From Streptomyces sp. TP-A0356 (lineage in GTDB: Bacteria > Actinomycetota > Actinomycetes > Streptomycetales > Streptomycetaceae), in assembly GCF_001417775.1 (NCBI RefSeq), contig NZ_BBZJ01000017.1, positions 186,001 to 250,000 on the forward strand: a stretch of DNA of 64,000 nt. Reading direction: 5' to 3'. This document shows, piece by piece, positions 7,968-15,262 of this stretch (position 1 is the first letter of the stretch; each line of letters begins with the position of its first letter). The position numbers and the translations under genes were made by a program. The notes under the pieces were generated by a model that saw only the letters and a list, made by a program, of their open reading frames with translations, was not told the origin of the DNA and did no database searches.

Positions 7968-8005
7968 ACGGCCCCGGTCGGAGGACAGCCTCCCGCCGGG
8001 GCCGT
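7968..8005 (+). terminator. Hairpin after the small gene at 7831
   Basis: A 10-bp perfect stem (7968-7977 with 7996-8005) begins 8 bases after the stop. It closes the GRDP-like unit. Confidence 0.7.
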
Positions 8006-8495
8006 TCCACGTCTCCCCGGGCGTGCCGCAGACGTGCCGACACCCCGCGAACCTGCTGGTCAAAGCCGCCGAACCGCATCCAAGGTTTGATCCTCGCGAG
8101 TTGCTGACTCTGGAGCGCTCGGCTTCCTCATGACGATGCCGTTGCGGATCGCATCAACTAGGTAGGGATCCAGAGCCAAGAGGGCAGCGCCGTCCCCCAA
8201 GTTCCAGCCAAGGGTCACGGCCGATCGCGACCCCGTAGTGCAGCCGACTACGCAGACTACGCGGGCGAGTGCAGCACATGTGCACCGAGGAGATTCAGCC
8301 GGTCGCACCGCATCGTGCGGATTTCTCCAAGACACCCGCGTCCTCCACTGGCAGGCTCGCCTGGTCTTGGGTTCGGGATCCCAGTGACCACGAGATCCCT
8401 GCGCGGCGCGGTCCGCTTCCGCTGGCGCGAGGTGACGCCGGCAGCACGAGCGGCCACGTCAGTGACTAGAACCACCGAGGAGAAGGAGATTCCGG
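8006..8495. other. Gene-poor stretch upstream of the secreted protein gene
   Basis: Open frames exist on both strands (plus 8269-8469, minus 8060-8335) but have mixed composition and no recognisable motif. The minus frame ends in a fairly normal stretch (ALLALDPYLVDAIRNG) and might be a gene relic. The last 25 bases hold GGAGAAGGAG, the ribosome binding site of the gene at 8496. GC content looks a little lower than in the neighbours. Nothing else is clear. Confidence 0.4.
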
Positions 8496-8852
8496 ATGAA
8501 ACGGGGCGCTTTTAAGCGGGGGCTCGCGGTTGGTGCCTCCCTGATCGGATTCAGTGCGGCTGCCATGGCTGTGCCGACCACCGCATCCGCGGCGGGGGAA
8601 CTACAGGTAACGGTTCACACGAACTACGCCGACGACATCCAGGTGTCGGGCATCAACCAGTACGGCAATTACGTGGAAACGGGCTGGATTGCGACACCCA
8701 ACGCCTGGACGCGCGTTCCCAACTGGTGGTGGCGAGGATCCGTGACCGTCCACGGGGTCGGCCGCCACAACGGCCGCACCCTTGAGTCGTATGTCTCCTG
8801 CCGTATTGTGCCTGGTGGCACGCCCAATTACGCGGACTGCTACGCCCTGTAG
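8496..8852 (+). CDS. Small secreted protein (118 aa)
   Basis: A strong site (GGAGAAGGAG) precedes ATG 8496. Residues 1-32 form a Sec signal peptide: basic start MKRGAFKRG, hydrophobic core and the cleavage pattern TASAAG. The mature part (~86 aa) is rich in Tyr, Trp, Asn and Gly, with a WWWRG aromatic patch. It has two Cys near the C-terminus (SCRIV and DCYAL) that could form one disulfide, and resembles small beta-rich extracellular proteins. A terminator hairpin follows. Exported cargo of the element; function unknown. Confidence 0.75.
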   Translation: MKRGAFKRGLAVGASLIGFSAAAMAVPTTASAAGELQVTVHTNYADDIQVSGINQYGNYVETGWIATPNAWTRVPNWWWRGSVTVHGVGRHNGRTLESYVSCRIVPGGTPNYADCYAL

Positions 8853-8936
8853 TCGGTCGCTGGTGTAGGCCAGCCGTGGCGTAACCTGCGTGGCCCTCTG
8901 CACCACGCAGGTCCGTCGCAGCCTTGTCGTGACTGA

Positions 8937-8961
8937 GCCGGGGCCTATCGGAGGCCCCGGC
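8937..8961 (+). terminator. Hairpin after the secreted protein gene
   Basis: A 10-bp perfect stem (8937-8946 with 8952-8961) with a 5-base loop lies 84 bases after the stop. The converging lipoprotein gene ends at 9021, so it may serve both. Confidence 0.65.
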
Positions 8962-9020
8962 AGTCCCGAGCACCCTCTCGGCGGGACGGCAGGAGCATAA
9001 CCGGCCTCGTCGAGGAGCTG

Positions 9021-9533
9021 TCAGCTGAGTCCGTCTGCCGCCGCCTTGTACGCGGCGGCCTGTGCCGGAGTCAGGTAGTGCGACACCCGCACGAGCACCG
9101 TCCCGTGCACGTAGTCGTACTCGGCGAGCGCGGGCATCGACTTGGTGACGGCCTGGATGTACTTGGCGCGGGCGGCAGCGTCTGTCGGGTCGGTGAAGAC
9201 TTCGATGGCGCCGCCGCGGTCGACGTCGCCCGGCTTCGTGAACTGCACGTCGCTCGCCTTGATCCGCGAGTCCGTGAACGTGATTTTCGACGTGTACTGG
9301 TTCGGGCGGCCGAGCAGGTGGTTCGGGTCGTTGTCCGCGGTGACGGTGCCGGAGAGCTTCGCCGTGGGCACCGCGGCGGACAACTGCTTGAACGCGCTGG
9401 TGGCGTCCAGCTTGGATGCAGCCGGCTTCCCGATCGGGACGCTGCCGTCGACGGTAGGCGTTGCTTTCCCGTTGTTGCAGGCGGTGGTCAGCAGCAGTAC
9501 GGCGGCGGCGATGGGCAGGACGAAGCGACGCAC
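9021..9533 (-). CDS. Lipoprotein (170 aa)
   Basis: GTG 9533 gives a clean lipoprotein signal: a short basic start (RRF), the core VLPIAAAVLLL and the lipobox LTTAC with Cys at residue 19. AGGGGGG lies just upstream on the coding strand. The mature part is soluble, with an Asn/Asp-rich strand region (KITFTDSRIKASDVQF) and a C-terminal YVHGTVLVRVSHYL stretch. No known domain recognised. Together with the similar-sized lipoprotein at 9877 it forms a pair of exported cargo proteins. Confidence 0.75.
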   Translation of the reverse strand: MRRFVLPIAAAVLLLTTACNNGKATPTVDGSVPIGKPAASKLDATSAFKQLSAAVPTAKLSGTVTADNDPNHLLGRPNQYTSKITFTDSRIKASDVQFTKPGDVDRGGAIEVFTDPTDAAARAKYIQAVTKSMPALAEYDYVHGTVLVRVSHYLTPAQAAAYKAAADGLS

Positions 9534-9876
9534 GAGGCCCCCCTGGGCAGTGTGGTGATTGTGTGCGGCCACAGTGGCAGCTGTGTGCAGAATGCGCGCT
9601 GATGTTGCCGCACCGCGGTGACCAGGCGCAATACCCCTCGAGAAGAATTTGCTGCATACACGTTGTTGCGCCCAGCCACCGTTAAGCATCTGGTCGAGCC
9701 CCGATCCGGTTCGCACGTCTTCTGTGTTCGCGGTTTCGGCTGCCCTCCGCTGGCCCCGCGCGGTGAGCGTCCGCTAGCGGACTGGGACGCAATACCCCAA
9801 TGCGGAGCAGATGGCGGCTCTCAAGCGGGAGATGGGCCTCACCCTCGGCGGCTTCTGACGGGACGGGCGCCCGACG
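9534..9876. other. Gene-free stretch with a possible 3' gene relic
   Basis: The only protein-like signal is a short plus-strand frame ending at TGA 9856-9858 that reads YPNAEQMAALKREMGLTL before a GGF end. It has no start and an in-frame stop lies about 27 codons upstream, so it looks like the tail of a lost gene. The remainder shows nothing clear. Confidence 0.4.
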
Positions 9877-10410
9877 TCAGTAGCTCTGACGGATCGAGGC
9901 GCCGACGAGCACGCCATCGGCGACGGTGTACGTGCCCTCATACGTCTTGACCGTGCCGTCGGTCTGGGTGGCGTACAGCACGGCGTGGACACGAGACGCC
10001 CCGAAACCGCTGACGGTGCCCAGGGTGATGCTCTCGGTCGTGGCGAACCCGGACACCCACCGGCCGTAAGTGGTACCCGCGATGTTGGAGCCGCCGAGCG
10101 CCCACGCGGCCCTGTAGTCGTGATCGGTGATGTCCTGGTAGTACTGCGAGACCACCGCCGAGGCGTTGGACAGCTGCGGCCTGGCGGGAGGCGGAGCCGG
10201 GGCCGCCGTGCGGACCGCGGCGGCCGTCGTAGCCGGTGCCAGCGACGACGGCGTGGGGCTGGCGGTTGCGGGCGTCGGGCTGGGCGACGCCGAGGACGGC
10301 ACGGTGCGCGTCACGGTGACGGCCGGAGTTGCCCGGGAGGCCGTTGTGGCGGCGCAGGCAGTGACAGGCAGGCAGGCGAGCAGGACGACAGCCGAGACGG
10401 TGCGGCGCAC
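9877..10410 (-). CDS. Lipoprotein with Ser/Thr/Pro linker (177 aa)
   Basis: GTG 10410 follows GGGGGG. The signal is RRTVSAVVLLACLPVTAC, with the lipobox Cys near residue 18. Residues 30-75 form a Thr/Ser/Pro/Ala linker, likely cell-wall-spanning. The C-terminal ~100 residues (from NASAVVSQYYQDI) resemble the small SnoaL/NTF2-like or lumazine-binding-like fold of many Streptomyces lipoproteins (YYQDITDHDYRAAWALGG). The fold call is weak. Exposed on the outer face of the membrane; function unknown. Confidence 0.75.
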   Translation of the reverse strand: MRRTVSAVVLLACLPVTACAATTASRATPAVTVTRTVPSSASPSPTPATASPTPSSLAPATTAAAVRTAAPAPPPARPQLSNASAVVSQYYQDITDHDYRAAWALGGSNIAGTTYGRWVSGFATTESITLGTVSGFGASRVHAVLYATQTDGTVKTYEGTYTVADGVLVGASIRQSY

Positions 10411-10524
10411 GATTCCCCCCAGAAGTGGCGCGATTTGGTGCAGACACTGTGACAGCCGTGAAGGCATCGGGCGCACACCGTTGCCAGAACGTGACGAGCG
10501 GTCATGGCGCCTGCAACGCAGTAC

Positions 10525-10565
10525 GCCCCGCCTACCCGGCTCGGAGGGTTCCGGGGAGGCGGGGC
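10525..10565 (-). terminator. Hairpin ending the minus-strand run of small genes
   Basis: A 9-bp perfect outer stem (10525-10533 with 10557-10565) and an inner 5-bp stem lie downstream of the stop at 10656 on the minus strand. A second, weaker hairpin lies at 10569-10593. Together they separate this run from the lipoprotein gene. Confidence 0.6.
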
Positions 10566-10655
10566 GCTGCACGGTCCCACCCCTGGGCCGTGCAATCCCG
10601 CTGGAGTCAGGAGCGCGGCCCATGTCAAACCGCACACCAGCGGGGGCTTGAGGTC

Positions 10656-11132
10656 TCAGCGGCGGCCCCGCCGCTTCTGGGCGGCGATATCGAGGTGGGC
10701 CAGCCTGCCTGTCGTGGCCCACTCGCCGACCACCCGCGGATCGGCGTCCTGTACGTCCTGAGCGGTGATCTCGCCCGCGTAGTCCCGAGTCAGCAGCGCC
10801 CGGCCGCTGGCCCGATACGCGAGCAGGTCGTTGTAGGTGCGCGGCGCGCCCGGCGCCTGCTCCTGAGGCTGTGTGGGGGTCTCCTGGCCGTTCGTCGGCG
10901 GCTGCGGCTGCGGCTGCTCGCCGGCAAGCCGGTAGGCGGCGTTGGTCTGGACGGCCTCCCGGACCGCCTCGGTGACCCTGCCCAGATAGCCCGACGTGTC
11001 CGGGCCGAGCGCGGCAACCCGCTGCATCAGGTCCCGCGAGTCGAGCAGCGCCGCAGCGTCCGCGCCCTGCTCCGTCGCCGCCAGATGCACGGCCAACTCC
11101 GCTGCCGCCGGTACCGGCCTGTCTGTGCTCAC
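10656..11132 (-). CDS. Unknown soluble protein, last gene of the minus-strand run (158 aa)
   Basis: The start overlaps the previous gene's stop by 4 bases (GTGA). The N-terminal 85 residues are helical (AAELAVHLAATEQGADAA). A Gln/Pro/Thr-rich linker follows (about 72-95), then a C-terminal region with RTYNDLLAYRASGRALL and DPRVVGEW and a basic end KRRGRR. No known family. The basic end and modular shape would suit a DNA- or protein-binding role, as inference only. Confidence 0.7.
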   Translation of the reverse strand: MSTDRPVPAAAELAVHLAATEQGADAAALLDSRDLMQRVAALGPDTSGYLGRVTEAVREAVQTNAAYRLAGEQPQPQPPTNGQETPTQPQEQAPGAPRTYNDLLAYRASGRALLTRDYAGEITAQDVQDADPRVVGEWATTGRLAHLDIAAQKRRGRR

Positions 11133-11860
11133 TGAAGCTCACCCGCCAGCCACAGATCGATGTCGCGCTGACCGAGCTCGAGCAGGTCCCCCGACCGCAG
11201 TAGCGCCAGCTGGTGCGTGTTCGGGTCCTTGTACAGCGGCACGAGCGCGCCGCCACGGCCCCGGAGCAGACGCTCCGGCCGCTCGACGGCCCGCAGCGGC
11301 ACCACCGGCCGCACCTCCGCCGCGGCGGCCTCGAGGTCGCCGCGGAGCACCAGGCCGAGCGCGAGTTCGACCTGCTGCCGGACGGGCGTCACCCGCTGAT
11401 CCTTGTGGATGATCGACTCCCGGTCGACCGCCACTTGCGCCGAGGTACGCCGCGGCCCGCCGGGGGCAAGCGGCTCGACGCCGAATTCAGCGGCGGCGGC
11501 GATCAGATCCGCCACCCGCCCGTCGTGGGCTGCGGCCATCTCCCGTACCCGCGCGATGGCCTTCGCGGCGTCCTGCAGGGCCGCGCGGATCGTCCCCGCG
11601 GTGTCGTCCGCGGCGAGCCGGTCGACGCCGGCGCCGACCTCGGCGAGGTAGTCGAGGCGGGCCTTCTGCCGATCCTGCTCGGCACGGGCCTGCGCGCCCT
11701 GGGCGGACAGGGTCGCGTGCCGGAACTTGTCCCGCAGCTTGTGAAGCGCCTCCGCGGTCACGCTCCGGTCCCCGGACGCCAGCCGCGCCTCAGCCTGCCT
11801 CACCTCGACGGTGGCCTGCTGTACGGCCGCCTCGGGGTCCTTCACGCTGCTTCCTGCCAT
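11129..11860 (-). CDS. Coiled-coil protein of unknown function (243 aa)
   Basis: ATG 11860 lies inside the preceding gene (19-base overlap). Residues 8-140 are almost entirely heptad-like helix rich in Ala, Arg, Glu and Gln (AVQQATVEVRQAEARLA, then AQGAQARAEQDRQKARLDYL). This suggests a long coiled coil like those of phage or plasmid structural and partition accessory proteins. The C-terminal 60 residues are a mixed globular region (GGALVPLYKDPNTHQLALL). Overlap with both neighbours shows it is an integral member of the operon. Confidence 0.75.
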   Translation of the reverse strand: MAGSSVKDPEAAVQQATVEVRQAEARLASGDRSVTAEALHKLRDKFRHATLSAQGAQARAEQDRQKARLDYLAEVGAGVDRLAADDTAGTIRAALQDAAKAIARVREMAAAHDGRVADLIAAAAEFGVEPLAPGGPRRTSAQVAVDRESIIHKDQRVTPVRQQVELALGLVLRGDLEAAAAEVRPVVPLRAVERPERLLRGRGGALVPLYKDPNTHQLALLRSGDLLELGQRDIDLWLAGELQ

Positions 11861-12225
11861 CGCCGTCGTCTCCTGTCGTAGGCGCTGTCCGCTTCGATCT
11901 GCCAGTCACGGCCGCTCTTGCGGGAGCGCAGAACCCCGTCCGCGGCGAGCTCCCGAACCCGCCGAGCTGACAGGCCCATCACCTTCGCTGCCTCACCAGA
12001 CGTCAGATACGTGACGGCCGGCTGGACTGGCGGAACCACCCTGCGCCCACGGGTTCCGCTAGCGGCGGACAGCTGCGCCCGCAGCAGCCGCAGCCCAGGA
12101 AGAGCCGGCAGACCGCCGTTGCGGGCCTCGAACACGTCGAGGCCGTAGCCGAGCAGGACAGCGACCAGCCCAGCCAGCTCCAGCGGCACCACCACCCCGC
12201 CCGGCTCGTCCTCAACCACCCGCAT
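11842..12225 (-). CDS. HTH protein of MerR/excisionase type (127 aa)
   Basis: The C-terminal half (residues ~70-120) is a winged-helix of the MerR/Xis class: TYLTSGEAAKVMGLSARRV, a recognition helix, then a wing with a basic RRRRRW end. The N-terminal 65 residues are hydrophobic-rich (VVVPLELAGLVAVLLGYGL) and may be a dimerisation or ligand part. It overlaps the upstream gene's stop by one base and the downstream start by 19 bases. It could be the operon's regulator or a recombination directionality factor. It is not next to an integrase, so regulator is more likely. Confidence 0.7.
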   Translation of the reverse strand: MRVVEDEPGGVVVPLELAGLVAVLLGYGLDVFEARNGGLPALPGLRLLRAQLSAASGTRGRRVVPPVQPAVTYLTSGEAAKVMGLSARRVRELAADGVLRSRKSGRDWQIEADSAYDRRRRRWQEAA

Positions 12226-12464
12226 CAGCCCGCCTCCCGCGCTATCCGACGCAGATGCGACCCCAACAGTTCGGCCAGGTCGCCGTCAGCGACCGTGCGG
12301 CCACCCGCCAGGCGCACCGCCTCCGCCGCGTAATCGGCGAGGACCTCGGCCACGGCCCGCACATCGCAGTCATCGAGCAGCGTCGCCACCGCGACGTCAT
12401 CGCCGCGTAGCTGAGCGGCCATCACCGCTAGGGCGTCCCGCGTCGGCGGGTCGATGGCGCTCAC
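12225..12464 (-). CDS. Small helical acidic protein (79 aa), partner of the HTH gene at 12461
   Basis: GTG 12464 overlaps the preceding stop as GTGA. The product is all-helical (TRDALAVMAAQLRGDD, then AVAEVLADYAAEAV, then AELLGSHLRRIAREAG). Size and position match the small gene at 12969, which follows the other HTH protein in the same way, and there is weak similarity in the C-terminal helix. Function unknown. Confidence 0.65.
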   Translation of the reverse strand: MSAIDPPTRDALAVMAAQLRGDDVAVATLLDDCDVRAVAEVLADYAAEAVRLAGGRTVADGDLAELLGSHLRRIAREAG

Positions 12465-12979
12465 TGCTCGCCGCCCGTCATCCCGGCAAGCCATCGGTCC
12501 ACGTCCGAGTAGTCCGAGCGGCCCCGGTCCGCTTCGATCAACCTCATGTACCTGTCGAGCAACGCGACCGCCCCGCCGATCAGATCCCGGCGCGCCCTTG
12601 GCGGCGGCTCCGGCATCGTCCGGGACAGCACCGTCGGCGTGCTGCCGCCGACGCCCCAGTACTCGGTGTGCGGACGTCGCAGCCGCGCCAGCTCATCCCG
12701 GGACAGCGCGAGGAGTTCCTCGGCCAGCTCGGCGCGGCGCGCAGCCGCATCCACCTGACGGGCCCGGGTGGCGGCCTGCGTCTGTCGGCGATCCAGGACC
12801 ACCCCGGCAAGCCGGCACACCGTCGACACCGAGCCGGTCGAGGAGCCCACCTCCGCCGCGATCTGCCGTACCGGAAACTCCTGCTGCGCCAGGGCGATGA
12901 TCTGCGCCCGCTGCTCATCCGACAGCGGACGCTGCCCACCCGCGCGTGCGTGCGCCGCCCCTGAACGTTCACCGCCCAT
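12461..12979 (-). CDS. HTH protein, paralogue of 13223-13777 (172 aa)
   Basis: Residues 18-60 form a homeodomain-like HTH (SDEQRAQIIALAQQ, then VRQIAAEVGSSTGSVSTV). A conserved helical block follows with DAAARRAELAEELLALS and LRRPHTEYWGVGGSTP. That block is shared almost in register with the protein at 13223 (DASARRAEMAVRLLELT; LARPHRVYAFVGGPSP). The HTH resembles Hin-type or small-terminase-type domains. With only a DNA-binding domain plus a helical body, it could be a regulator or a DNA-recognition subunit. No family recognised. Confidence 0.7.
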   Translation of the reverse strand: MGGERSGAAHARAGGQRPLSDEQRAQIIALAQQEFPVRQIAAEVGSSTGSVSTVCRLAGVVLDRRQTQAATRARQVDAAARRAELAEELLALSRDELARLRRPHTEYWGVGGSTPTVLSRTMPEPPPRARRDLIGGAVALLDRYMRLIEADRGRSDYSDVDRWLAGMTGGEQ

Positions 12980-13226
12980 CGGAAGCCCCCTCGGTGCCCA
13001 TCAGGGACCGCAGCAGCTCCCTGGTGCGCTCCGCGGCCTGCTCACGGCTCACCTGGTCGTGGTCGGCCATCAGGGACACGGACAGCTCCACCACCATCAG
13101 CAGCCCATCGACGAGCGGCCTGCAGTCGCAGGAGCAGGACCCGATCAGAGCCCGCTCGCCCTCGGCATCGCGGCGCAGCCGGGCGCCGACGAGCGCGACC
13201 GCACGGGCCAGGTCCTCGCGTCTCAC
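12969..13226 (-). CDS. Small helical protein (85 aa), partner of the HTH gene at 13223
   Basis: GTG 13226 overlaps the upstream stop as GTGA, and the stop lies 11 bases inside the next HTH gene. All-helical; it contains CSCDC (about residues 31-35), a possible metal site, and a C-terminal helix (REQAAERTRELLRSLMG). Likely the duplicate of the 79-aa protein at 12225, but similarity is low. Confidence 0.65.
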   Translation of the reverse strand: MRREDLARAVALVGARLRRDAEGERALIGSCSCDCRPLVDGLLMVVELSVSLMADHDQVSREQAAERTRELLRSLMGTEGASDGR

Positions 13227-13777
13227 TCGGCACCTCCCGCAGCGTCCTCGGTGCCGGCCGCGCCCTGCGTCTGCTCGTAGTACGCCCCGAGGGCTTCCTG
13301 AAGCCTGCCAATCATGCTGCGCGCGTCGTCGGTGCTGGTGTCGCTCTGCATGGCCACCAGCCGCGCGTGCCGGTCCAGCAGGGTCGCCGCCGTCTGCGCG
13401 ATCGCCAGACGAGCCGACGGATCCGGCTGCGGAAGAACGTGCTCCATGTACTGCGGGGAGGGGCCACCGACGAACGCGTACACCCGGTGCGGGCGCGCCA
13501 GGCGATCCAGCTCGGCACTGGTCAACTCCAGCAGCCGCACGGCCATCTCCGCGCGTCGGGCGCTGGCATCGGCGACACGGGCGGCCGTCGCCCGCTCCGT
13601 CGCCGACCGGTCGAAGGCCACACCCATGACCTTCGCGTTCCGGGTCACCGTCGACGGGGCGACGTTCAGGGCCTCGGCGATCTGCCGCACCGACATGCCG
13701 GCCTCGGCGAGCTCGGCAAGCCGCAACCGCTTCTCGTCGGACAGCAAAGCGATCACCTCTCTTCGCGCGCGTAGCAC
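13223..13777 (-). CDS. HTH protein, paralogue of 12461-12979 (184 aa)
   Basis: The HTH (residues ~17-55) reads LSDEKRLRLAELAEAGMSV, then IAEALNVAPSTVTRNAKVMG. It is followed by the helical body shared with the protein at 12461, including the RPHRVYAFVGG stretch, and an acidic Ala/Gly/Glu tail. The start is either GTG 13777 or, with a closer purine-rich site (AGAGAG), GTG 13756. The HTH plus 'PH-Y--VGG' signature in both paralogues suggests a small unnamed family. A tandem duplication of the two-gene unit [HTH + small helical] is the simplest reading. Confidence 0.7.
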   Translation of the reverse strand: MLRARREVIALLSDEKRLRLAELAEAGMSVRQIAEALNVAPSTVTRNAKVMGVAFDRSATERATAARVADASARRAEMAVRLLELTSAELDRLARPHRVYAFVGGPSPQYMEHVLPQPDPSARLAIAQTAATLLDRHARLVAMQSDTSTDDARSMIGRLQEALGAYYEQTQGAAGTEDAAGGAE

Positions 13778-13877
13778 GGGGCGGGAACGTGCGCGTTCAG
13801 TGTCGGTGGGGGTGTTCCGCGTGCGGCGCTTGTGGCGGGTTGCGCGGCGTGTGTTCTGGGGCGGCGCTGGCGGGTCT

Positions 13878-14078
13878 TCATGGGGTTGCCGTGAGGTTGT
13901 GGTCTGGGTGTTCCGGTCGATGGGGTTCCGGGGCTGTGTGGCGGTCTGTGGCAGCCGTGAGACTGCGTCGTGCGCAGCGGCGCCGCCAACGCCACTCGGC
14001 GGCCACCTGCACGCTGGCCAGGGCGACGAGGGCGAGGTCGCCGGCGAGGGCGGCGAGCATCAGTTCGTGGCGGGTCAC
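13878..14078 (-). CDS. Small membrane-segment protein (66 aa)
   Basis: GTG 14078 overlaps the preceding stop by 4 bases. Residues 5-27 form one hydrophobic helix (LMLAALAGDLALVALASVQV). A Trp/Arg-rich stretch follows (EWRWRRRCARRS), then a disordered His/Pro tail. A one-pass membrane peptide with a cytoplasmic basic segment is likely. Family unknown. Confidence 0.6.
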   Translation of the reverse strand: MTRHELMLAALAGDLALVALASVQVAAEWRWRRRCARRSLTAATDRHTAPEPHRPEHPDHNLTATP

Positions 14079-14305
14079 GCGGCATCACCCTCGCCGTTAC
14101 GGCTAGGCGTGACGGTGTCGGGGTTCTCCTGGGATCCCGGGAGAACCTCCGCCTGCGCCTGGCGGCGAAGCTTCTGCGCGTTCCTGCGGGCGAGGCCGGC
14201 TTTACGGGCTGCGGCGAGTTCTGCGCGCTGCCGGCGCATGTCATCTGTCCGCCGCTTCGCTGCGGCTATGCGGGCCTTCACCGCGGCCTCAACTGAGCTG
14301 GTCAT
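14075..14305 (-). CDS. Small basic helical protein (76 aa)
   Basis: ATG 14305 was preferred over the in-frame ATG at 14320 because GGAGGGGG ends a few bases upstream of it. The protein is one long basic helix (EAAVKARIAAAKRRTDDMRRQRAELAAARKAG split by charged turns) with a short acidic tail. Probably a nucleic-acid-binding or coiled-coil peptide. No family recognised. Confidence 0.65.
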   Translation of the reverse strand: MTSSVEAAVKARIAAAKRRTDDMRRQRAELAAARKAGLARRNAQKLRRQAQAEVLPGSQENPDTVTPSRNGEGDAA

Positions 14306-14333
14306 GGCGACCCCCTCCAATGCGATAGGTCAT
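14289..14333 (-). CDS. Possible 14-aa leader peptide
   Basis: AAGGGAG precedes ATG 14333, and the frame MTYRIGGGRHDQLS ends at 14289, overlapping the start of the 76-aa gene. The ribosome binding site of that gene lies inside this frame, so translation of the peptide could couple to or gate it. Too short to judge by composition. Confidence 0.3.
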   Translation of the reverse strand: MTYRIGGGRHDQLS

Positions 14334-14363
14334 GACGCTCCCTTCGGGGATGCTGGGTGGGAG

Positions 14364-14390
14364 GCCGGGCCCGATATCCGCGGGCCCGGC
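14364..14390 (-). terminator. Hairpin after the gene at 14399
   Basis: A 10-bp perfect GC stem (14364-14373 with 14381-14390) with a 7-base loop lies just downstream of the stop at 14399 on the minus strand. It may reduce read-through into the rest of the run. Confidence 0.6.
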
Positions 14391-14398
14391 CGGCGTCT

Positions 14399-14776
14399 TC
14401 AGGTCCACTGCATGTGCTGGCCGGGCACGTCGAACGCGCGGATGCCGTCCGGCCGCATCCGGCCGGTCAGCGCGTAGTACAGGTCGTGGCTCGCCTGGCA
14501 TCGGTGCTCGTCGCAGACCGGGATGCGGACGATCTCGTCGGCGCCGTCCCTCGCGAAGCCGAAGCCGGTCGTGTCAGGGCCCTCGTCGGTGACCGCAGCC
14601 AGGGCAAGGGTCACGAGGGTTGCGGGCCGGGAGCATCCGTCCGGCCCGGCGCACTGGGTGCTGCGGTAGCGGGCCGGGACGCGCTCGATGCGGGTCTGAA
14701 CGATGGCGTACCCGTGGTCGCGAATGTCGTCGATGGCTGCGGTGAGCGGGCCTGGGGTGAGGATGCGTTCGGTCAT
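14399..14776 (-). CDS. Unknown Cys-containing protein, first gene of the minus-strand run (125 aa)
   Basis: GGAGAA serves ATG 14776. The middle has CAGPDGC (about residues 42-48), and a second Cys/His set (VCDEHRCQASHD, about residues 91-102) could complete a zinc site of the C-x5-C ... C-x2-H-x-C type. Between them are strand-like segments (ATLVTLALAAVTDE). It resembles small zinc-ribbon proteins of actinobacterial plasmids and phages, but I cannot name a family. It is the promoter-proximal gene, 330 bases from the iteron-like repeats. Confidence 0.65.
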   Translation of the reverse strand: MTERILTPGPLTAAIDDIRDHGYAIVQTRIERVPARYRSTQCAGPDGCSRPATLVTLALAAVTDEGPDTTGFGFARDGADEIVRIPVCDEHRCQASHDLYYALTGRMRPDGIRAFDVPGQHMQWT

Positions 14777-15262
14777 GCTGCTGGTTCTCCTTCGTGGTGT
14801 TGGCGGGTTCAGGCGGCGTTGCGGCAGGCGCCGCAGAGGGGTGATCCCATGGCGTTCCACTGCAGGCGGCTGCACCGTGCGCAGTGTCTGTAAGCACTTG
14901 TTTGGGTTCCAGTGCACGGAGTTGTTTTGGCTCCACTGCCGGGGTGGAGGGGGCGTGTATTGGTGTGATTTACGCCCCGGTAGCAAGGTGATTTGGCCCC
15001 ACTTCGATCGGGTGGTTCCGCTGGCCCGGATGGGGGGGTTGACGGTAGTTTTGAAGCCTCGGTGGACCTCCGCATACGCATCCCCGACAGGTGCGTGGAG
15101 GGTTGCCGACCCGGCTCGGCTCAAGCCGCGGACGTCCCGGTGACCGCGGCGGCTGGACGAGAACGGGCGATGGTGCGGCCGGCACTGGGACTTGACGGCT
15201 GGGCCCGAAATGGCTGCGGCCGGTCTCCCGTGAGGGAGGCTGGCCGCGGTTGTCGGTGCAGG
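14777..15262. other. Intergenic region with iteron-like repeats; possible small zinc-ribbon relic
   Basis: No convincing gene. On the minus strand a frame ending at 14809 carries HCARCSRLQWNAMGSPLCGAC, a C-x2-C ... C-x2-C pattern, but it has no usable start nearby, so it may be a gene tail or a chance frame. From 14878 to 15011 there are repeats of the type TTGGNTCCA (described separately). From 15130 to 15262 the sequence is GC-rich with a stem (around 15218-15250) and is probably the left end of the IS element. Confidence 0.45.
14878..15011 (+). repeat. Iteron-like repeat region A
   Basis: The 32 bases from TGTAAGCACTT (14889) to CACGGA (14920) match region B at 19173-19087 on the opposite strand at 26 of 32 positions. 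Within A, the unit TTTGG(G/C)(T/C)(T/C)CCA(G/C)T occurs at 14901, 14926 and 14992 (the last as TTTGGCCCCACT). Spacing is not constant (25 and 66 bases). Such repeats usually bind a replication or regulatory protein; the binder is not known. Confidence 0.5.

Noticed and set aside
8269..8469. A DUF397-like protein on the plus strand
   Set aside because: Only a short VRDPSD-like string recalls DUF397. The rest has shadow composition and there is no partner HTH gene.
9771..9858. A small gene ending LKREMGLTLGGF
   Set aside because: No start codon and an in-frame stop shortly upstream. Treated as a possible 3' relic only.
14809..15081. A 90-aa zinc-ribbon protein on the minus strand
   Set aside because: The C-x2-C pairs at the end are attractive, but the first two thirds are Pro/Thr/Ser-rich filler and overlap the iteron-like repeats. 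No good start lies near the Cys region.
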